Source: Flammeovirgaceae bacterium BBD 1991-12 (GTDB taxonomy: Bacteria; Bacteroidota; Bacteroidia; Cytophagales; Cyclobacteriaceae). From it: a stretch of DNA of 58,695 bases. This document shows, piece by piece, positions 1 to 9,009 of the stretch. The notes under the pieces are model-generated. The model made no database searches. It was not told where the DNA came from and was given only the letters and a program-made list of their open reading frames with translations. The number at the start of each line of letters is the position of its first letter. Positions within the stretch are counted from its first letter, which is position 1. A program made the translations under genes and the position numbers. The DNA lies in NCBI GenBank assembly GCA_001657315.1, contig LYSV01000026.1, forward strand, positions 1 through 58,695, written 5' to 3'.

Positions 1-2818
1 TTGTAAACGTACCCAGGAGCACACCATCCAGTTCTACTCTCAGGTCGCCCACGGAGCCTCCGGCACCTGAAGCATAGCTGAACTCCAGGTCGTAGGTACC
101 CGAGGTGACACTGGCAAGGGTATATTCCAGCCATTCGCCACTGGCTGACCAACCTACTGAATGGCCATTGCTTGCCCCGGCCTTGGCTCCAACGTCCACA
201 TCATCACTTCTCAAAGCTCCTCCGGTGTTGCCTGTTGAGGTATCATTGTAAGCCACTCCCTGGCCGCCGTTGTCGTAAAACTCTCCTTCTATCTTTCCGG
301 GAATATTCTGCACCGCCCAGGCAGTCTGGCTCCCACCTGCGCTGACGGTTACATTTGCCTGGTCTGTGTCCGTGGCGCCATCATTATCGGTCACCTCCAG
401 TTCGAAAACATACGTCCCGGCAATAAGACCGGAGGCTGTGAGGTCGGCGCTGCCGGCCCCTGAAAGTGTAGCGGTATTCGGGCCGCTCACCTGGCTCCAG
501 CTGTATCCTGTAATGCTGCCGTCACTGTCTGTTCCGGACCCGTTAAGCGTCACTGTACTTGTGGGGAGTGTGACCGGCTTGTCAGGGCCTGCATCTGCCG
601 TTGGCGGATTGTTGCCTCCTCCTCCACAGCTCCCGTCAAATACACAGTGCTGGAAATTGCCCTCATCATAAAATCCTATAAAATGTGGCTTATTCACCGA
701 ATTACTTGAGTTCACGCTTCCATCGTTTACCAATTTGGAACCCTGGGCATTCCCTTTTTTCACATTGATATTAGCCATCTCAAAATCGGTACAATTGGCC
801 GAGATGCTAATGACCTCAGGAGTATGAGCCTTATGAGAAAAGACATTGGTAATGGTGAAATTTGAGGTGTTTTCAAACTTCATAACAATCCCGTAGGTTT
901 CAGTTTTGCACCCCAGAACTCTTATATTACTGGAATTCCTGACCTCAAGATAGGGATATTGGGTTTCTTCTCTCGGAAAGCCTCCCCTCTCAAGATTGAG
1001 ACCATAAAACGTCAGGGGGTTTGACCCCTTTTCTATGTAAACTTTTCTGAAGTTTGCATTGGCGCTGGTATTATTTACCAGATTATTATGTTCTGCGATC
1101 CCATAGATCTTACCACCGGCATTACCGCGAAACTCATAATTATGCTTATCCTGCTCGCTGTGGCCGGAACCCTTGTAATTTCTTACAGAATAAATGAACC
1201 CATCCGAATTGCGCCATCTTACGGCGCCAATGTATGCCTGATTCTCGGTATGTACCCTTATATCCTGAATAGCATTATATCCATTGGTATTGCTGGTATT
1301 CAGTAACCAAACCCTACCGCCAGCGCCGATTGCTCCGTAATCGGGTTTAAGTTTACTTCTTTTACCGGGATCTCCCACCAACACCTTACCGGCAGGGATA
1401 TCGATCAATCTGTCTATATCATAAACTCCGGCAGGAACATAAATGATCTTTGCCGAGGAATTCAGCGCATCCTGAAGCGCCTTGCCCCAGGTTTCGGAAC
1501 CATCTTTATAATCCTTGAAATTCACGGCACCCTGACTTTTGAAGCTATATAAGAGGGAATTTGACGATGTGACAGATCCCGGGATCTCAGGAAGGTGTTT
1601 GTCAATTAAATTACCGTTAGGTCCGGAAGTATTATTTGCAAAATCCTTGATCTCCTGGCCTCCTCCCTGGCGATTACCTTCAATTACATTGTATCCATTG
1701 ACACCGGATTGAATGCTTCCAGGAGTGTAATTGTACTTATCAATACGTGTCCAGTTGCCGGAAGAAGAACCCGATGAAAAATTCTGTTGTGAACCGGAGA
1801 CAATTTTATTGGTCCCCTTTACATAGACATGTCTCAGGGTGATCGCACGATCATCACGCTCAATGGCAAAATCACCTGAACTATTGATTTCCAGTCTTGC
1901 ATCAAGTAGAGTGAGATGTCCCAGATCTGAGTCAGTACCCACCTGGACCTTAATGGCAGGGCCACCACAATTGCGCACATCCAGGCCTACGATCGTTCCC
2001 CCTCTGCCAACTGCCCCATTCAGAAATATGGCATGATCACTCTGACCGCTGCAGGTAATATTCGTAAGTGTAAACCCAATATTATCTTTCTGTTTCAGAT
2101 AAAACCCATACTTGCCCCCCGTGACTTTTAAATTTAAATTTGCCATGTTTCGGCCGGGAACCATCAAAAAACCTGAATGGAAACTACCACCAGTAGAAGA
2201 AAAGACTTCAATATCTGACATGTCACTATCCTGCGCCGCTCCGAATTGTACACCACTCGCTCCTGCATTATTCGTGAGATCGAATTTTAAATTTCGAATG
2301 CTGGCAAAATAGGTACATGCAGGTCTTGGCACTCCATCTCCATCTTCATTACGATTACTTTGCCTCCATACATGAAGTACAGGTTTAGGGCTACCGGAAT
2401 TGGTGAACTTTCCGGACTGAAGTTTGAAGGTAGGCGGGTTTTCAGGATCACCTATAACGTTTCCTGAATCCGTTCCCTCATGAGAAGCGCAATCACTCTT
2501 CCCCAGGAACTTCTGGCTTTCTACCGAAATGGTACTGTCCACCAGATAGGTGCCGGCAGGTATGTAAGCCGTTTTATCAGAATCTACAATGTCCTGAATA
2601 GCATTTCTGATCTTTATCCTGTTGGTTTTTGCATTACCTCCTCCGGAGTTGTTGATAGTAGGGTCTTCCGAAAGAATGCTTTTCATCCCGGATTCACTTA
2701 CTGAAAGTTGACCGAAAGCCGGAATGCAGAATATCATGACAATAACTAATAGCACCATTTGTCCGAAAAACAAACCGGGCCGCTTAAAGCCATTTGAATG
2801 TGAGTAAATGTGATTCAT
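1..2818 (-). CDS. Secreted pectate-lyase-like beta-helix protein with PKD and CBM6-type modules (3' end cut by window)
   Basis: An open frame runs from the ATG at 2818 to the window edge, about 939 codons with no stop, so the C-terminus is missing. A signal peptide ends near residue 37 at PAFGQ. Two pectate-lyase-3 type right-handed beta-helix units follow; each opens with a short motif of the same kind, TAYIPAGTYLVDSTI near residue 80 and KIIYVPAGVYDIDRLI near residue 460. A PKD domain (PPTADAGPDKPVTLP) comes next, then a CBM6-like carbohydrate-binding module (IPGKIEGEFYDNGGQGVAY). The fold is typical of pectate lyases, polygalacturonases and related polysaccharide-cleaving enzymes, but the catalytic residues cannot be assigned here. 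It is probably exported and acts outside the cell or at its surface. An operator at 2864-2877 lies 46 bp upstream, which ties it to the susC locus. The fold is sure; the activity is not. Confidence 0.85.
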   Translation of the reverse strand, partial: MNHIYSHSNGFKRPGLFFGQMVLLVIVMIFCIPAFGQLSVSESGMKSILSEDPTINNSGGGNAKTNRIKIRNAIQDIVDSDKTAYIPAGTYLVDSTISVESQKFLGKSDCASHEGTDSGNVIGDPENPPTFKLQSGKFTNSGSPKPVLHVWRQSNRNEDGDGVPRPACTYFASIRNLKFDLTNNAGASGVQFGAAQDSDMSDIEVFSSTGGSFHSGFLMVPGRNMANLNLKVTGGKYGFYLKQKDNIGFTLTNITCSGQSDHAIFLNGAVGRGGTIVGLDVRNCGGPAIKVQVGTDSDLGHLTLLDARLEINSSGDFAIERDDRAITLRHVYVKGTNKIVSGSQQNFSSGSSSGNWTRIDKYNYTPGSIQSGVNGYNVIEGNRQGGGQEIKDFANNTSGPNGNLIDKHLPEIPGSVTSSNSLLYSFKSQGAVNFKDYKDGSETWGKALQDALNSSAKIIYVPAGVYDIDRLIDIPAGKVLVGDPGKRSKLKPDYGAIGAGGRVWLLNTSNTNGYNAIQDIRVHTENQAYIGAVRWRNSDGFIYSVRNYKGSGHSEQDKHNYEFRGNAGGKIYGIAEHNNLVNNTSANANFRKVYIEKGSNPLTFYGLNLERGGFPREETQYPYLEVRNSSNIRVLGCKTETYGIVMKFENTSNFTITNVFSHKAHTPEVISISANCTDFEMANINVKKGNAQGSKLVNDGSVNSSNSVNKPHFIGFYDEGNFQHCVFDGSCGGGGNNPPTADAGPDKPVTLPTSTVTLNGSGTDSDGSITGYSWSQVSGPNTATLSGAGSADLTASGLIAGTYVFELEVTDNDGATDTDQANVTVSAGGSQTAWAVQNIPGKIEGEFYDNGGQGVAYNDTSTGNTGGALRSDDVDVGAKAGASNGHSVGWSASGEWLEYTLASVTSGTYDLEFSYASGAGGSVGDLRVELDGVLLGTFT

Positions 2819-2863
2819 GTTGTTGGATTTAATTGATTAAACTGTAAGCTGTATTTATTTTTT

Positions 2864-2877
2864 CGTAATCGATTGCA
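2864..2877. promoter_or_regulatory. LacI-type operator, copy 1
   Basis: CGTAATCGATTGCA is an imperfect palindrome centred on CG, the usual form of a LacI-family operator. The same 14 bases occur at 3711, 21192 and 21378. It sits 46 bp upstream of the beta-helix gene. That it binds a LacI-family repressor is inferred; no such regulator is in the window. Confidence 0.75.
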
Positions 2878-3250
2878 AAAATCCTCTGATTTTTTATAAA
2901 TTGAAGTGCGAAACGAGGATCTCTGATATGAATGTGTGCATTGACAGGATAAAGGTGATAATTTTAAAATTGTTGCACTTTGCATATATTCCGTTTCTTT
3001 AATGCCTATTTGAAGGATCTTAATAAAATAATTACAGGATTATTTTATTAAAAATATGTAGTTGTGATACATCACTTCCATCAGTTCCACCTATGTCACA
3101 GATCAGGTTTATCCACTGATAACAGAGGTCACAAACGGGTAACACACAGACGGAAAGAAAGCAGGAGCCACAATTTACCTTTGACAGGATATACAACAAC
3201 ACCCGGAAGTTGTTCGGTATCTGATAAAAAGGTTCCACAACCCTACTATT
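2878..3250. other. Intergenic region between divergent genes, AT-rich
   Basis: The region separates the beta-helix gene (minus) from the AraC-type gene (plus). It holds a perfect 13-bp inverted repeat at 3020-3051. The frame of the AraC-type gene stays open upstream back to a TGA near 3181 but has no start codon there and no recognisable receiver or kinase sequence. Nothing else is clear. Confidence 0.5.
3020..3051. repeat. Perfect 13-bp inverted repeat, 6-base loop
   Basis: TTAATAAAATAAT at 3020-3032 is the exact reverse complement of 3039-3051, with the loop TACAGG. It is very AT-rich and is followed by AAAA. It may be a weak terminator or a protein-binding site; neither can be shown. Confidence 0.6.
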
Positions 3251-3715
3251 ATGAAATCAGAATCGCGAAACCCGTCTGACCAAAAAAATGATAATTTAAC
3301 AGGCACCCAGAAAGCCCTGTTCGAGAAGGCGAAGGCCGTTGTAGAGGAGAATATGAGTGACCCGGACTTTAATAACAGTGTATTTATCAGGGAGATGGCC
3401 GTGTGCAAAACCGTCCTTTATGAGAAGCTGAAGGCTTTAACAGGCCAGACCATCAGTGAATTCATTGAGTCAGTAAGGTTAAAGCAGGCCATGTATTTGC
3501 TATCATACCCTACCTTATCGGTAAGTGATATTGCCTATGATACAGGGTTCAAAAGTCCGGCTCTTTTTTCAAGAAGTTTCAAAAAGCACTTCGGTATAAC
3601 TCCCAGTGAATTTTCCAGACGAAAACAACAGTCAAAAGCCACCCAGCCGGGTCAGTCTTTTAAAAATAGTGGTGGGTGTCCATATAGCTCTCTTTATTCC
3701 GATAAATTTCCGTAA
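3251..3715 (+). CDS. Stand-alone AraC-type DNA-binding protein (HTCS-like C-terminal domain)
   Basis: The 154 residues are almost entirely an AraC/XylS DNA-binding domain: two helix-turn-helix units at about residues 45-95 (LYEKLKALTGQTISEFI) and 95-135 (SVSDIAYDTGFKSPALF), ending in FKKHFGITPSEF. The sequence is like the C-terminal domain of the hybrid two-component regulators of Bacteroidota PULs, where about 1,200 residues of sensor, kinase and receiver normally precede it. None of these is present upstream, so this is either a free-standing regulator or the remnant of a hybrid sensor. It lies beside the PUL and its stop codon falls inside an operator copy (3711-3724). The ATG is the only start in frame; a regulatory role for the neighbouring genes is likely but unproven. 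Confidence 0.75.
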   Translation: MKSESRNPSDQKNDNLTGTQKALFEKAKAVVEENMSDPDFNNSVFIREMAVCKTVLYEKLKALTGQTISEFIESVRLKQAMYLLSYPTLSVSDIAYDTGFKSPALFSRSFKKHFGITPSEFSRRKQQSKATQPGQSFKNSGGCPYSSLYSDKFP

Positions 3716-3724
3716 TCGATTGCA
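3711..3724. promoter_or_regulatory. LacI-type operator, copy 2
   Basis: This is an identical copy of CGTAATCGATTGCA, 68 bp upstream of the GH31 start and overlapping the AraC-type stop codon. Its TTG (3720-3722) lies 21 bp before TATCTATT (3744-3751), a weak -33/-7 arrangement, so a bound repressor would cover the -33 box. Confidence 0.75.
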
Positions 3725-3791
3725 AAATAAAATATTCAACAATTATCTATTCCACCCAACTGAAATTGAATTTAAAAGAAAACTGTAAAAT

Positions 3792-5408
3792 ATGTCCAAT
3801 CCAATCAACTTAAGCATACTTCTCTTTTCCTTATTCAGCGGATGTAACATGCTCTACGCCCAGGAAAACACCCTATTGGAAATACCACTCTTACCTGAAG
3901 AAAAGATATGGTCGGGTACAGTGGCTGACGGGCACCTTATGCCCTTTAGTGAAGGTTTTTCCTTTGATATGTATGGTGACAATAAGTACAATCAGGTACA
4001 ACCACTTCTGTTAAGCAATAAGGGGCTGTATGTTTGGAGTGAGAAGCCTTACTCATTTTCCATTGGTGCTTCCAAAATTAACCTGAGTGGCTCCGGCACC
4101 ATAGCATATACCCGGGAGGGCAGTTCCCTTCGCGACAGCTATCTTCATGCAGCCGGCCGCTTTTTCCCCACTTCAGGGCAAATGCCCGATACGCTGCTTT
4201 TTGCCGCACCACAGTACAACACCTGGATCGAGCTCAATTACAATCAAAACCAGGAGGATGTGTTGAGCTATGCCCAGGCTATCCTCGATAACGGCTTGCC
4301 GCCCGGTGTGCTGATGATCGATGACACATGGCAGGAAGACTACGGGCTGTGGGATTTCCATCCTGGTCGTTTCCCGGACCCCCGGTCTATGATGGACCAA
4401 CTACATAGCATGGGTTTTAAGGTAATGTTATGGATATGTCCTTTTGTGAGCGCGGACCAGGCACTGATCTACAGGAAACTACAAAACAACAAGGCATTCC
4501 TGTTGGAAAGAACCACCCCGCAGATGACATGGGAAAATGCTTCACGGCCTGCCATGGTAGAGTGGTGGAATGGGATATCGGCAGTGCTGGATTTTACCAA
4601 TCCACATGCAGTAGAGTGGTTCGATACTCAATTGGCGAGGCTTGTCACAGATTACGGGGTGGATGGCTTCAAACTTGATGGTGCAGACTTCAAGTTCTAT
4701 GCAGGTGATGTACTTAGCCAGGAGAACATCTCCCCCAACGAGCATGCCCGAAGGTACGCACAGTTTGGTCTGGAATATCCATTGAACGAATACAGGGCCA
4801 TGTGGAAAATGGGAGGGCAACCTTTGGCTCAAAGATTACTGGACAAACATCATAGCTGGGATCACCTCAGGCAGCTTATTCCACATATGATAGCCGAGGG
4901 GCTGGCTGGATATGCCTTTTCGTGCCCGGATATGATCGGCGGAGGCATGCTTCACACTTTCGAACAGGCGGAAACCATTGATCAGGAGCTTATGGTACGT
5001 TCAGCTCAGTGTCATGCCCTTATGCCCATGATGCAGTTTTCCGTGGCCCCGTGGAGAATACTGGACACGCTGCATATGCAGTCCATAAAAGCGGCAGTTG
5101 ACCTCCGCATGGAATTCACGCCCAGGATCCTGTCACTGGCCCGCGAATCTGCCATGTCGGGAGAACCTATACTGAGGAACCTCGAATACAACTATCCACA
5201 TCAGGGTTATGAAAGTATACAGGGTCAGTTTATGATGGGTACGGATCTACTGGTTGCACCTATGGTCCGGTCACAGCAAACTACAAGGCAGGTGGTACTA
5301 CCCCCAGGTAAGTGGAGGGCTGATGATGGCAAGGTTTACAAAGGAGGAAAAACCTACACCATTGAAGTACCCCTTGAAAGGCTACCTTATTTTGAACGAA
5401 CCAGGTAA
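3792..5408 (+). CDS. Glycoside hydrolase family 31 protein
   Basis: A 538-residue secreted glycosidase. A signal peptide covers about residues 1-23 (LFSGC could also be a weak lipobox). The N-terminal beta-sandwich is followed by the TIM barrel from about residue 155. Recognisable GH31 features are VLMIDDTWQ near 175, WDFHPGRFPDP, FKLDGAD with the likely nucleophile Asp296, and CPDMIGGG with the likely acid/base Asp380. GH31 covers alpha-glucosidases, alpha-xylosidases, alpha-galactosidases and sulfoquinovosidases; the exact activity cannot be read from sequence alone. It is first in a two-gene plus-strand unit, 15 bp before the GH127 gene, and has an operator 68 bp upstream. It probably trims side groups from oligosaccharides in the periplasm or at the surface. 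Confidence 0.88.
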   Translation: MSNPINLSILLFSLFSGCNMLYAQENTLLEIPLLPEEKIWSGTVADGHLMPFSEGFSFDMYGDNKYNQVQPLLLSNKGLYVWSEKPYSFSIGASKINLSGSGTIAYTREGSSLRDSYLHAAGRFFPTSGQMPDTLLFAAPQYNTWIELNYNQNQEDVLSYAQAILDNGLPPGVLMIDDTWQEDYGLWDFHPGRFPDPRSMMDQLHSMGFKVMLWICPFVSADQALIYRKLQNNKAFLLERTTPQMTWENASRPAMVEWWNGISAVLDFTNPHAVEWFDTQLARLVTDYGVDGFKLDGADFKFYAGDVLSQENISPNEHARRYAQFGLEYPLNEYRAMWKMGGQPLAQRLLDKHHSWDHLRQLIPHMIAEGLAGYAFSCPDMIGGGMLHTFEQAETIDQELMVRSAQCHALMPMMQFSVAPWRILDTLHMQSIKAAVDLRMEFTPRILSLARESAMSGEPILRNLEYNYPHQGYESIQGQFMMGTDLLVAPMVRSQQTTRQVVLPPGKWRADDGKVYKGGKTYTIEVPLERLPYFERTR

Positions 5409-5423
5409 ACACATTTTTATCTC

Positions 5424-7400
5424 ATGAGAAAATCAATTGTATTCTTACTGTTTCTAAGTACATCCCTATGGGTCAGTGCCCAGCAGACCGCCGTTACCAA
5501 TAATCTTAACAGCCCATATGCCAGGCTCAAAAATATCAACATCAGGGATTGTCAATGGACCGGAGGTTTCTGGGGTGAACGTAGCAGGCTTATGAGAGAA
5601 GTGACCATACCACATATCTGGGATATTTTCAGCGACCCGGATGTGGGCTATGCTTATCACAACTTCAAGGTAGCTGCCGGACTGGAGGAAGGAGTTTTTA
5701 AAGGCAGTTGGTGGCATGACGGTGACTTTTACAAATGGCTGGAGGCTGCCTGTTACCTCTATGCGCAGGAACCTTCCGACTCTCTGCTCCGGGCTATGGA
5801 CGACATCATTGTCATTATCGGCAAGGCGCAGGAAGCAGACGGCTACATCTCCTCTCCTATCACCATCACAGGCACACCGCGTTTTCAGGCCCTACAACAT
5901 CACGAACTATACAATATGGGGCATTTGTTCACCACAGCCTGTATTCACCATCGGGTAACAGGCAAGAAAGATCTGCTGGCCGTAGCAGAAAAAGCTGCAA
6001 ATTATCTGAACAGTGTTTTCAACCCGCTGAACACGGAACTGGCGCATTATGCCATGAACCCCTCTCAGATCATGGGGCTGGTGGAGCTGTATCGTACCAC
6101 CGGCAATAAAACCTATCTGGAACTGGCCCGGATCTTTACGGAGCAAAAGGGGCATAACGACAAAGGCACTGATATCAATCAAAGCCGTACCCCCCTTTTG
6201 AATGAAACAGAAGCCAGGGGCCATGCCGTGATGGCCATGTACCTCTACAGTGGCGCTGCTGATGTCTATGCCGAAAATGGTGATGCTACTTATATGGAAG
6301 TACTAAAAAACCTTTGGGAAGATGTTGTCTTTCGAAAAATGTATGTTCATGGCGGCATAGGATCGCATCACCAACACATCACAGCGGCAGGTGACCAGGC
6401 TTGGGAAGCTTTCGGCCGGCCTTACGAGCTTCCACTGGAGCAGGGTTACAACGAGACCTGCGCCAATATATCCAACGCAATGTTCAGCTGGCGTATGATG
6501 ACCCTGCTTGGTGATTCAAAATACGCAGATATTATTGAACTGGAACTCTACAATGCAGCGCTGGCCGGGATCAACATAGACGGTAAGCACTTTTCCTATA
6601 CCAACCCGGTACTACGCACCAAAGACTATACACTGCAGACCAATGACCTGAATGAGCGACAGATGTACTTTGAAAGCTACTGCTGCCCTCCGAATCTTAC
6701 CCGTACAATTGCCAAATCCGGCAGTTGGGCGTATGCGCTTGGGCAGGACGAAGTCTATGTGGTACTCTATGGATCCAACCGGATCAATTCACGGTTGTTA
6801 TCAGGGGAATCTTTTCAGATCGTACAAACCAGCAACTATCCGTGGGATGGGGACATTGCATTTGATGTCAATTTTCCGGAGAAAAAAAGAGTAACACTCA
6901 ACCTCAGAATACCATCGTGGGCCGAAACTGCCCAAGTCAAGGTCAATGGTAAACCTCAGGGCATCACGTTTGAACCGGGGTCTTTTGCCGGTATTACCCG
7001 GATCTGGAACCCTGGAGACAAGGTAGAACTTCATCTGCCGATGCCTGTTACTTTGCTGGAAGCTGATCCGCGGGTAGAAGCTTCTGCCAACAAGCTTGCT
7101 GTAAGCAGGGGGCCGCTTATCTATTGCCTCGAATCGAAGGACCTGCCTGAGAATATATCGATCCTGGATTTAGGCATTTCGTCAAATATCCTCCTCAGCC
7201 CTGAACATGAGCCCAATTTCCTGGGAGGGCTGACGGTACTGAGGGGAGAAGGACTGCATATCAGACGTAAATCATCCGATCACACACTCTACAGGAAGGC
7301 CAACACTGATTTGGTACCTCTGCCAATACAGCTAATCCCCTATTATGCATGGAACAACCGAGGCAGATCTGAAATGACCATTTGGCTACCCGGATTTTAG
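5424..7400 (+). CDS. Glycoside hydrolase family 127 (DUF1680) protein
   Basis: A 658-residue protein with a signal peptide ending at VSAQ (about residue 20). The family core of an (alpha/alpha)6 barrel followed by beta-sandwich is recognisable. GYNETCANISNAMF carries the expected acid/base Glu and a zinc-ligand Cys, and YFESYCCPPNLTRT carries the Cys-Cys pair that includes the nucleophile in family members. Known GH127 activities include beta-L-arabinofuranosidase, an aceric-acid-type hydrolase in rhamnogalacturonan II and 3,6-anhydro-D-galactosidase in carrageenan breakdown, so the substrate stays open. It is co-transcribed with the GH31 gene (15-bp gap) and converges on the GH27 gene. Confidence 0.9.
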   Translation: MRKSIVFLLFLSTSLWVSAQQTAVTNNLNSPYARLKNINIRDCQWTGGFWGERSRLMREVTIPHIWDIFSDPDVGYAYHNFKVAAGLEEGVFKGSWWHDGDFYKWLEAACYLYAQEPSDSLLRAMDDIIVIIGKAQEADGYISSPITITGTPRFQALQHHELYNMGHLFTTACIHHRVTGKKDLLAVAEKAANYLNSVFNPLNTELAHYAMNPSQIMGLVELYRTTGNKTYLELARIFTEQKGHNDKGTDINQSRTPLLNETEARGHAVMAMYLYSGAADVYAENGDATYMEVLKNLWEDVVFRKMYVHGGIGSHHQHITAAGDQAWEAFGRPYELPLEQGYNETCANISNAMFSWRMMTLLGDSKYADIIELELYNAALAGINIDGKHFSYTNPVLRTKDYTLQTNDLNERQMYFESYCCPPNLTRTIAKSGSWAYALGQDEVYVVLYGSNRINSRLLSGESFQIVQTSNYPWDGDIAFDVNFPEKKRVTLNLRIPSWAETAQVKVNGKPQGITFEPGSFAGITRIWNPGDKVELHLPMPVTLLEADPRVEASANKLAVSRGPLIYCLESKDLPENISILDLGISSNILLSPEHEPNFLGGLTVLRGEGLHIRRKSSDHTLYRKANTDLVPLPIQLIPYYAWNNRGRSEMTIWLPGF

Positions 7401-7443
7401 CCATGTCCTCATACCCGAAACAGATCGTTTGAACGTTGCCGTT

Positions 7444-8913
7444 CTATGAGCTGAATGTAAGAAAGGCTACATCATCCGTTTCCAGAACGAAAGACCGTGT
7501 ATCCTCTGAAAATACAAACCGTTCGTCCTTCCAGATATCCGTGATTTCGACAGGCCTTTGCAGGGCCTGTTGTTTGTATCCGGTCACAAATTCGATCAGT
7601 CCCAGATCTGTACGGGACAATGACACCTCCCTGCCTTCCTTATTGCGATTAAATACACCGATCCAGCCTTCACCCTTGACTTTCTTTTTGTTTGTGACCC
7701 ACACTTCTATACCATCCTTATCGTAAACGTTGACACCGTTCACGCCATTTTGATTGCAGGCCAGTATTTCCGGATGGGTGATGAGAGTGTGTGAGAATTC
7801 ATCCAGTGTGACCAGGTCTCCTCCCATCATGAGCGGAGACGCGGAGAGCGCCCTCATCGTAATAAAGGTGCGCATCTGGGGCGGGGTAAGCCGGCATCGC
7901 CGTGTAAAGCCTTCACCGGAAAGGTTGGGATTTTTCTCACCGTTGTCATACATCTCCGGACTCATGAGCTGAAGGTTACCGAAGGGGATCATGTCCATAT
8001 CAGGCCAGAAACCCGGATAGGCCCTTCCCTGGAACATTTTCCATGCTATGAATGCCTTATCCAGGTCTTTACGACGGTCCCAGATATCCCGTGTGATCCG
8101 CATCATGTTTGCCCGATGATAGTAAGGTAAATGGGTCAGGCTGATACCATTGCCGGGAGAAAGACTGTACACCATGGCACGACCGCTGTTTTCAATAGCC
8201 CGTGCGATCATCAGTATCTCATCAGGATAGGGAGTAAGGTCATCTACCTTCACAAAATCGAACTCCCAGTCAGCGATCTGTTTGAAAACCGAATTGTAGT
8301 ACTCCTGAGCGCCGGGTTTAGTGACGTCTATACCATAGTTCTGATCATTCCAGGCGCAGGTACGCGTTTGATCGGCAATATCGGCACAGGTGTATTGAGT
8401 GCCTTTTATGGGCAACTTCTGTTTTACGGCCTCCCTGGGTACACCGCGCATCACATGGATACCCATTTTTAGTCCGATAGAGTGTCCCTTTTGTACGATA
8501 GGTTCAAAACCCTGGCTGAAATAGACCTTACTGGGTTGATAAATGCCAAACTCATTCAAATTCACTTCTTTGGCATGTTTTTCCAGAGGATACATAGTTC
8601 CTTCCACAAGCTTGAATTCTCCATACCAACCCCCATCTATGACAAAATACTCGTAGCCATGAGGTTTAAGTTTCTCTGCCATTGCCTCCATATTCTTCAT
8701 CGTTGCATCATGATGCAGGTAGACGCCATAGCTGTCAAAGCTGTTCCATCCCAGGGGAGGCGTGGGTGCAAGGTCACTGATCCTGAAGCCTTTCTTTTTT
8801 GGGGTCCCATCCTGTTCCTTCAGACCGGGCTGTTCATTGCAGGAAACGAGTCCGGCAGTTAATGCGGCTCCCCCTCCTGCTGAGGACGTAACAATAAACT
8901 TTCTTCTGTCCAT
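7444..8913 (-). CDS. Glycoside hydrolase family 27 protein, Tat-exported
   Basis: A 489-residue protein. The N-terminus MDRRKFIVTSSAGGG has the twin-arginine signal pattern and then LVSC, a likely lipoprotein cleavage site near residue 25. The barrel starts with PPLGWNSFDSYG, followed by YFVIDGGWYG. DFVKVDDL holds the probable nucleophile Asp, and ITRDIWD the probable acid/base Asp; a C-terminal beta-sandwich follows. GH27 members are mainly alpha-galactosidases, with some beta-L-arabinopyranosidases and isomaltodextranases. It is the last gene of the susC-led strand, 96 bp after the phosphatase gene, so it may be read through or have its own promoter. Alpha-galactosidase is the best guess. 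Confidence 0.87.
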   Translation of the reverse strand: MDRRKFIVTSSAGGGAALTAGLVSCNEQPGLKEQDGTPKKKGFRISDLAPTPPLGWNSFDSYGVYLHHDATMKNMEAMAEKLKPHGYEYFVIDGGWYGEFKLVEGTMYPLEKHAKEVNLNEFGIYQPSKVYFSQGFEPIVQKGHSIGLKMGIHVMRGVPREAVKQKLPIKGTQYTCADIADQTRTCAWNDQNYGIDVTKPGAQEYYNSVFKQIADWEFDFVKVDDLTPYPDEILMIARAIENSGRAMVYSLSPGNGISLTHLPYYHRANMMRITRDIWDRRKDLDKAFIAWKMFQGRAYPGFWPDMDMIPFGNLQLMSPEMYDNGEKNPNLSGEGFTRRCRLTPPQMRTFITMRALSASPLMMGGDLVTLDEFSHTLITHPEILACNQNGVNGVNVYDKDGIEVWVTNKKKVKGEGWIGVFNRNKEGREVSLSRTDLGLIEFVTGYKQQALQRPVEITDIWKDERFVFSEDTRSFVLETDDVAFLTFSS

Positions 8914-9009
8914 AGATTAATATGATCACTATTTATTTTCAACCTGACTTAAAAATCGTATCTACACCGGGCGGTAGTATTCCTTTATTACAATGAATGT
9001 GACAAAGGA

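Noticed and set aside
3064..3279. 71-residue frame before the AraC-type gene as an HTCS remnant
   Set aside because: Its translation has no receiver, kinase or sensor motif and is in another frame.
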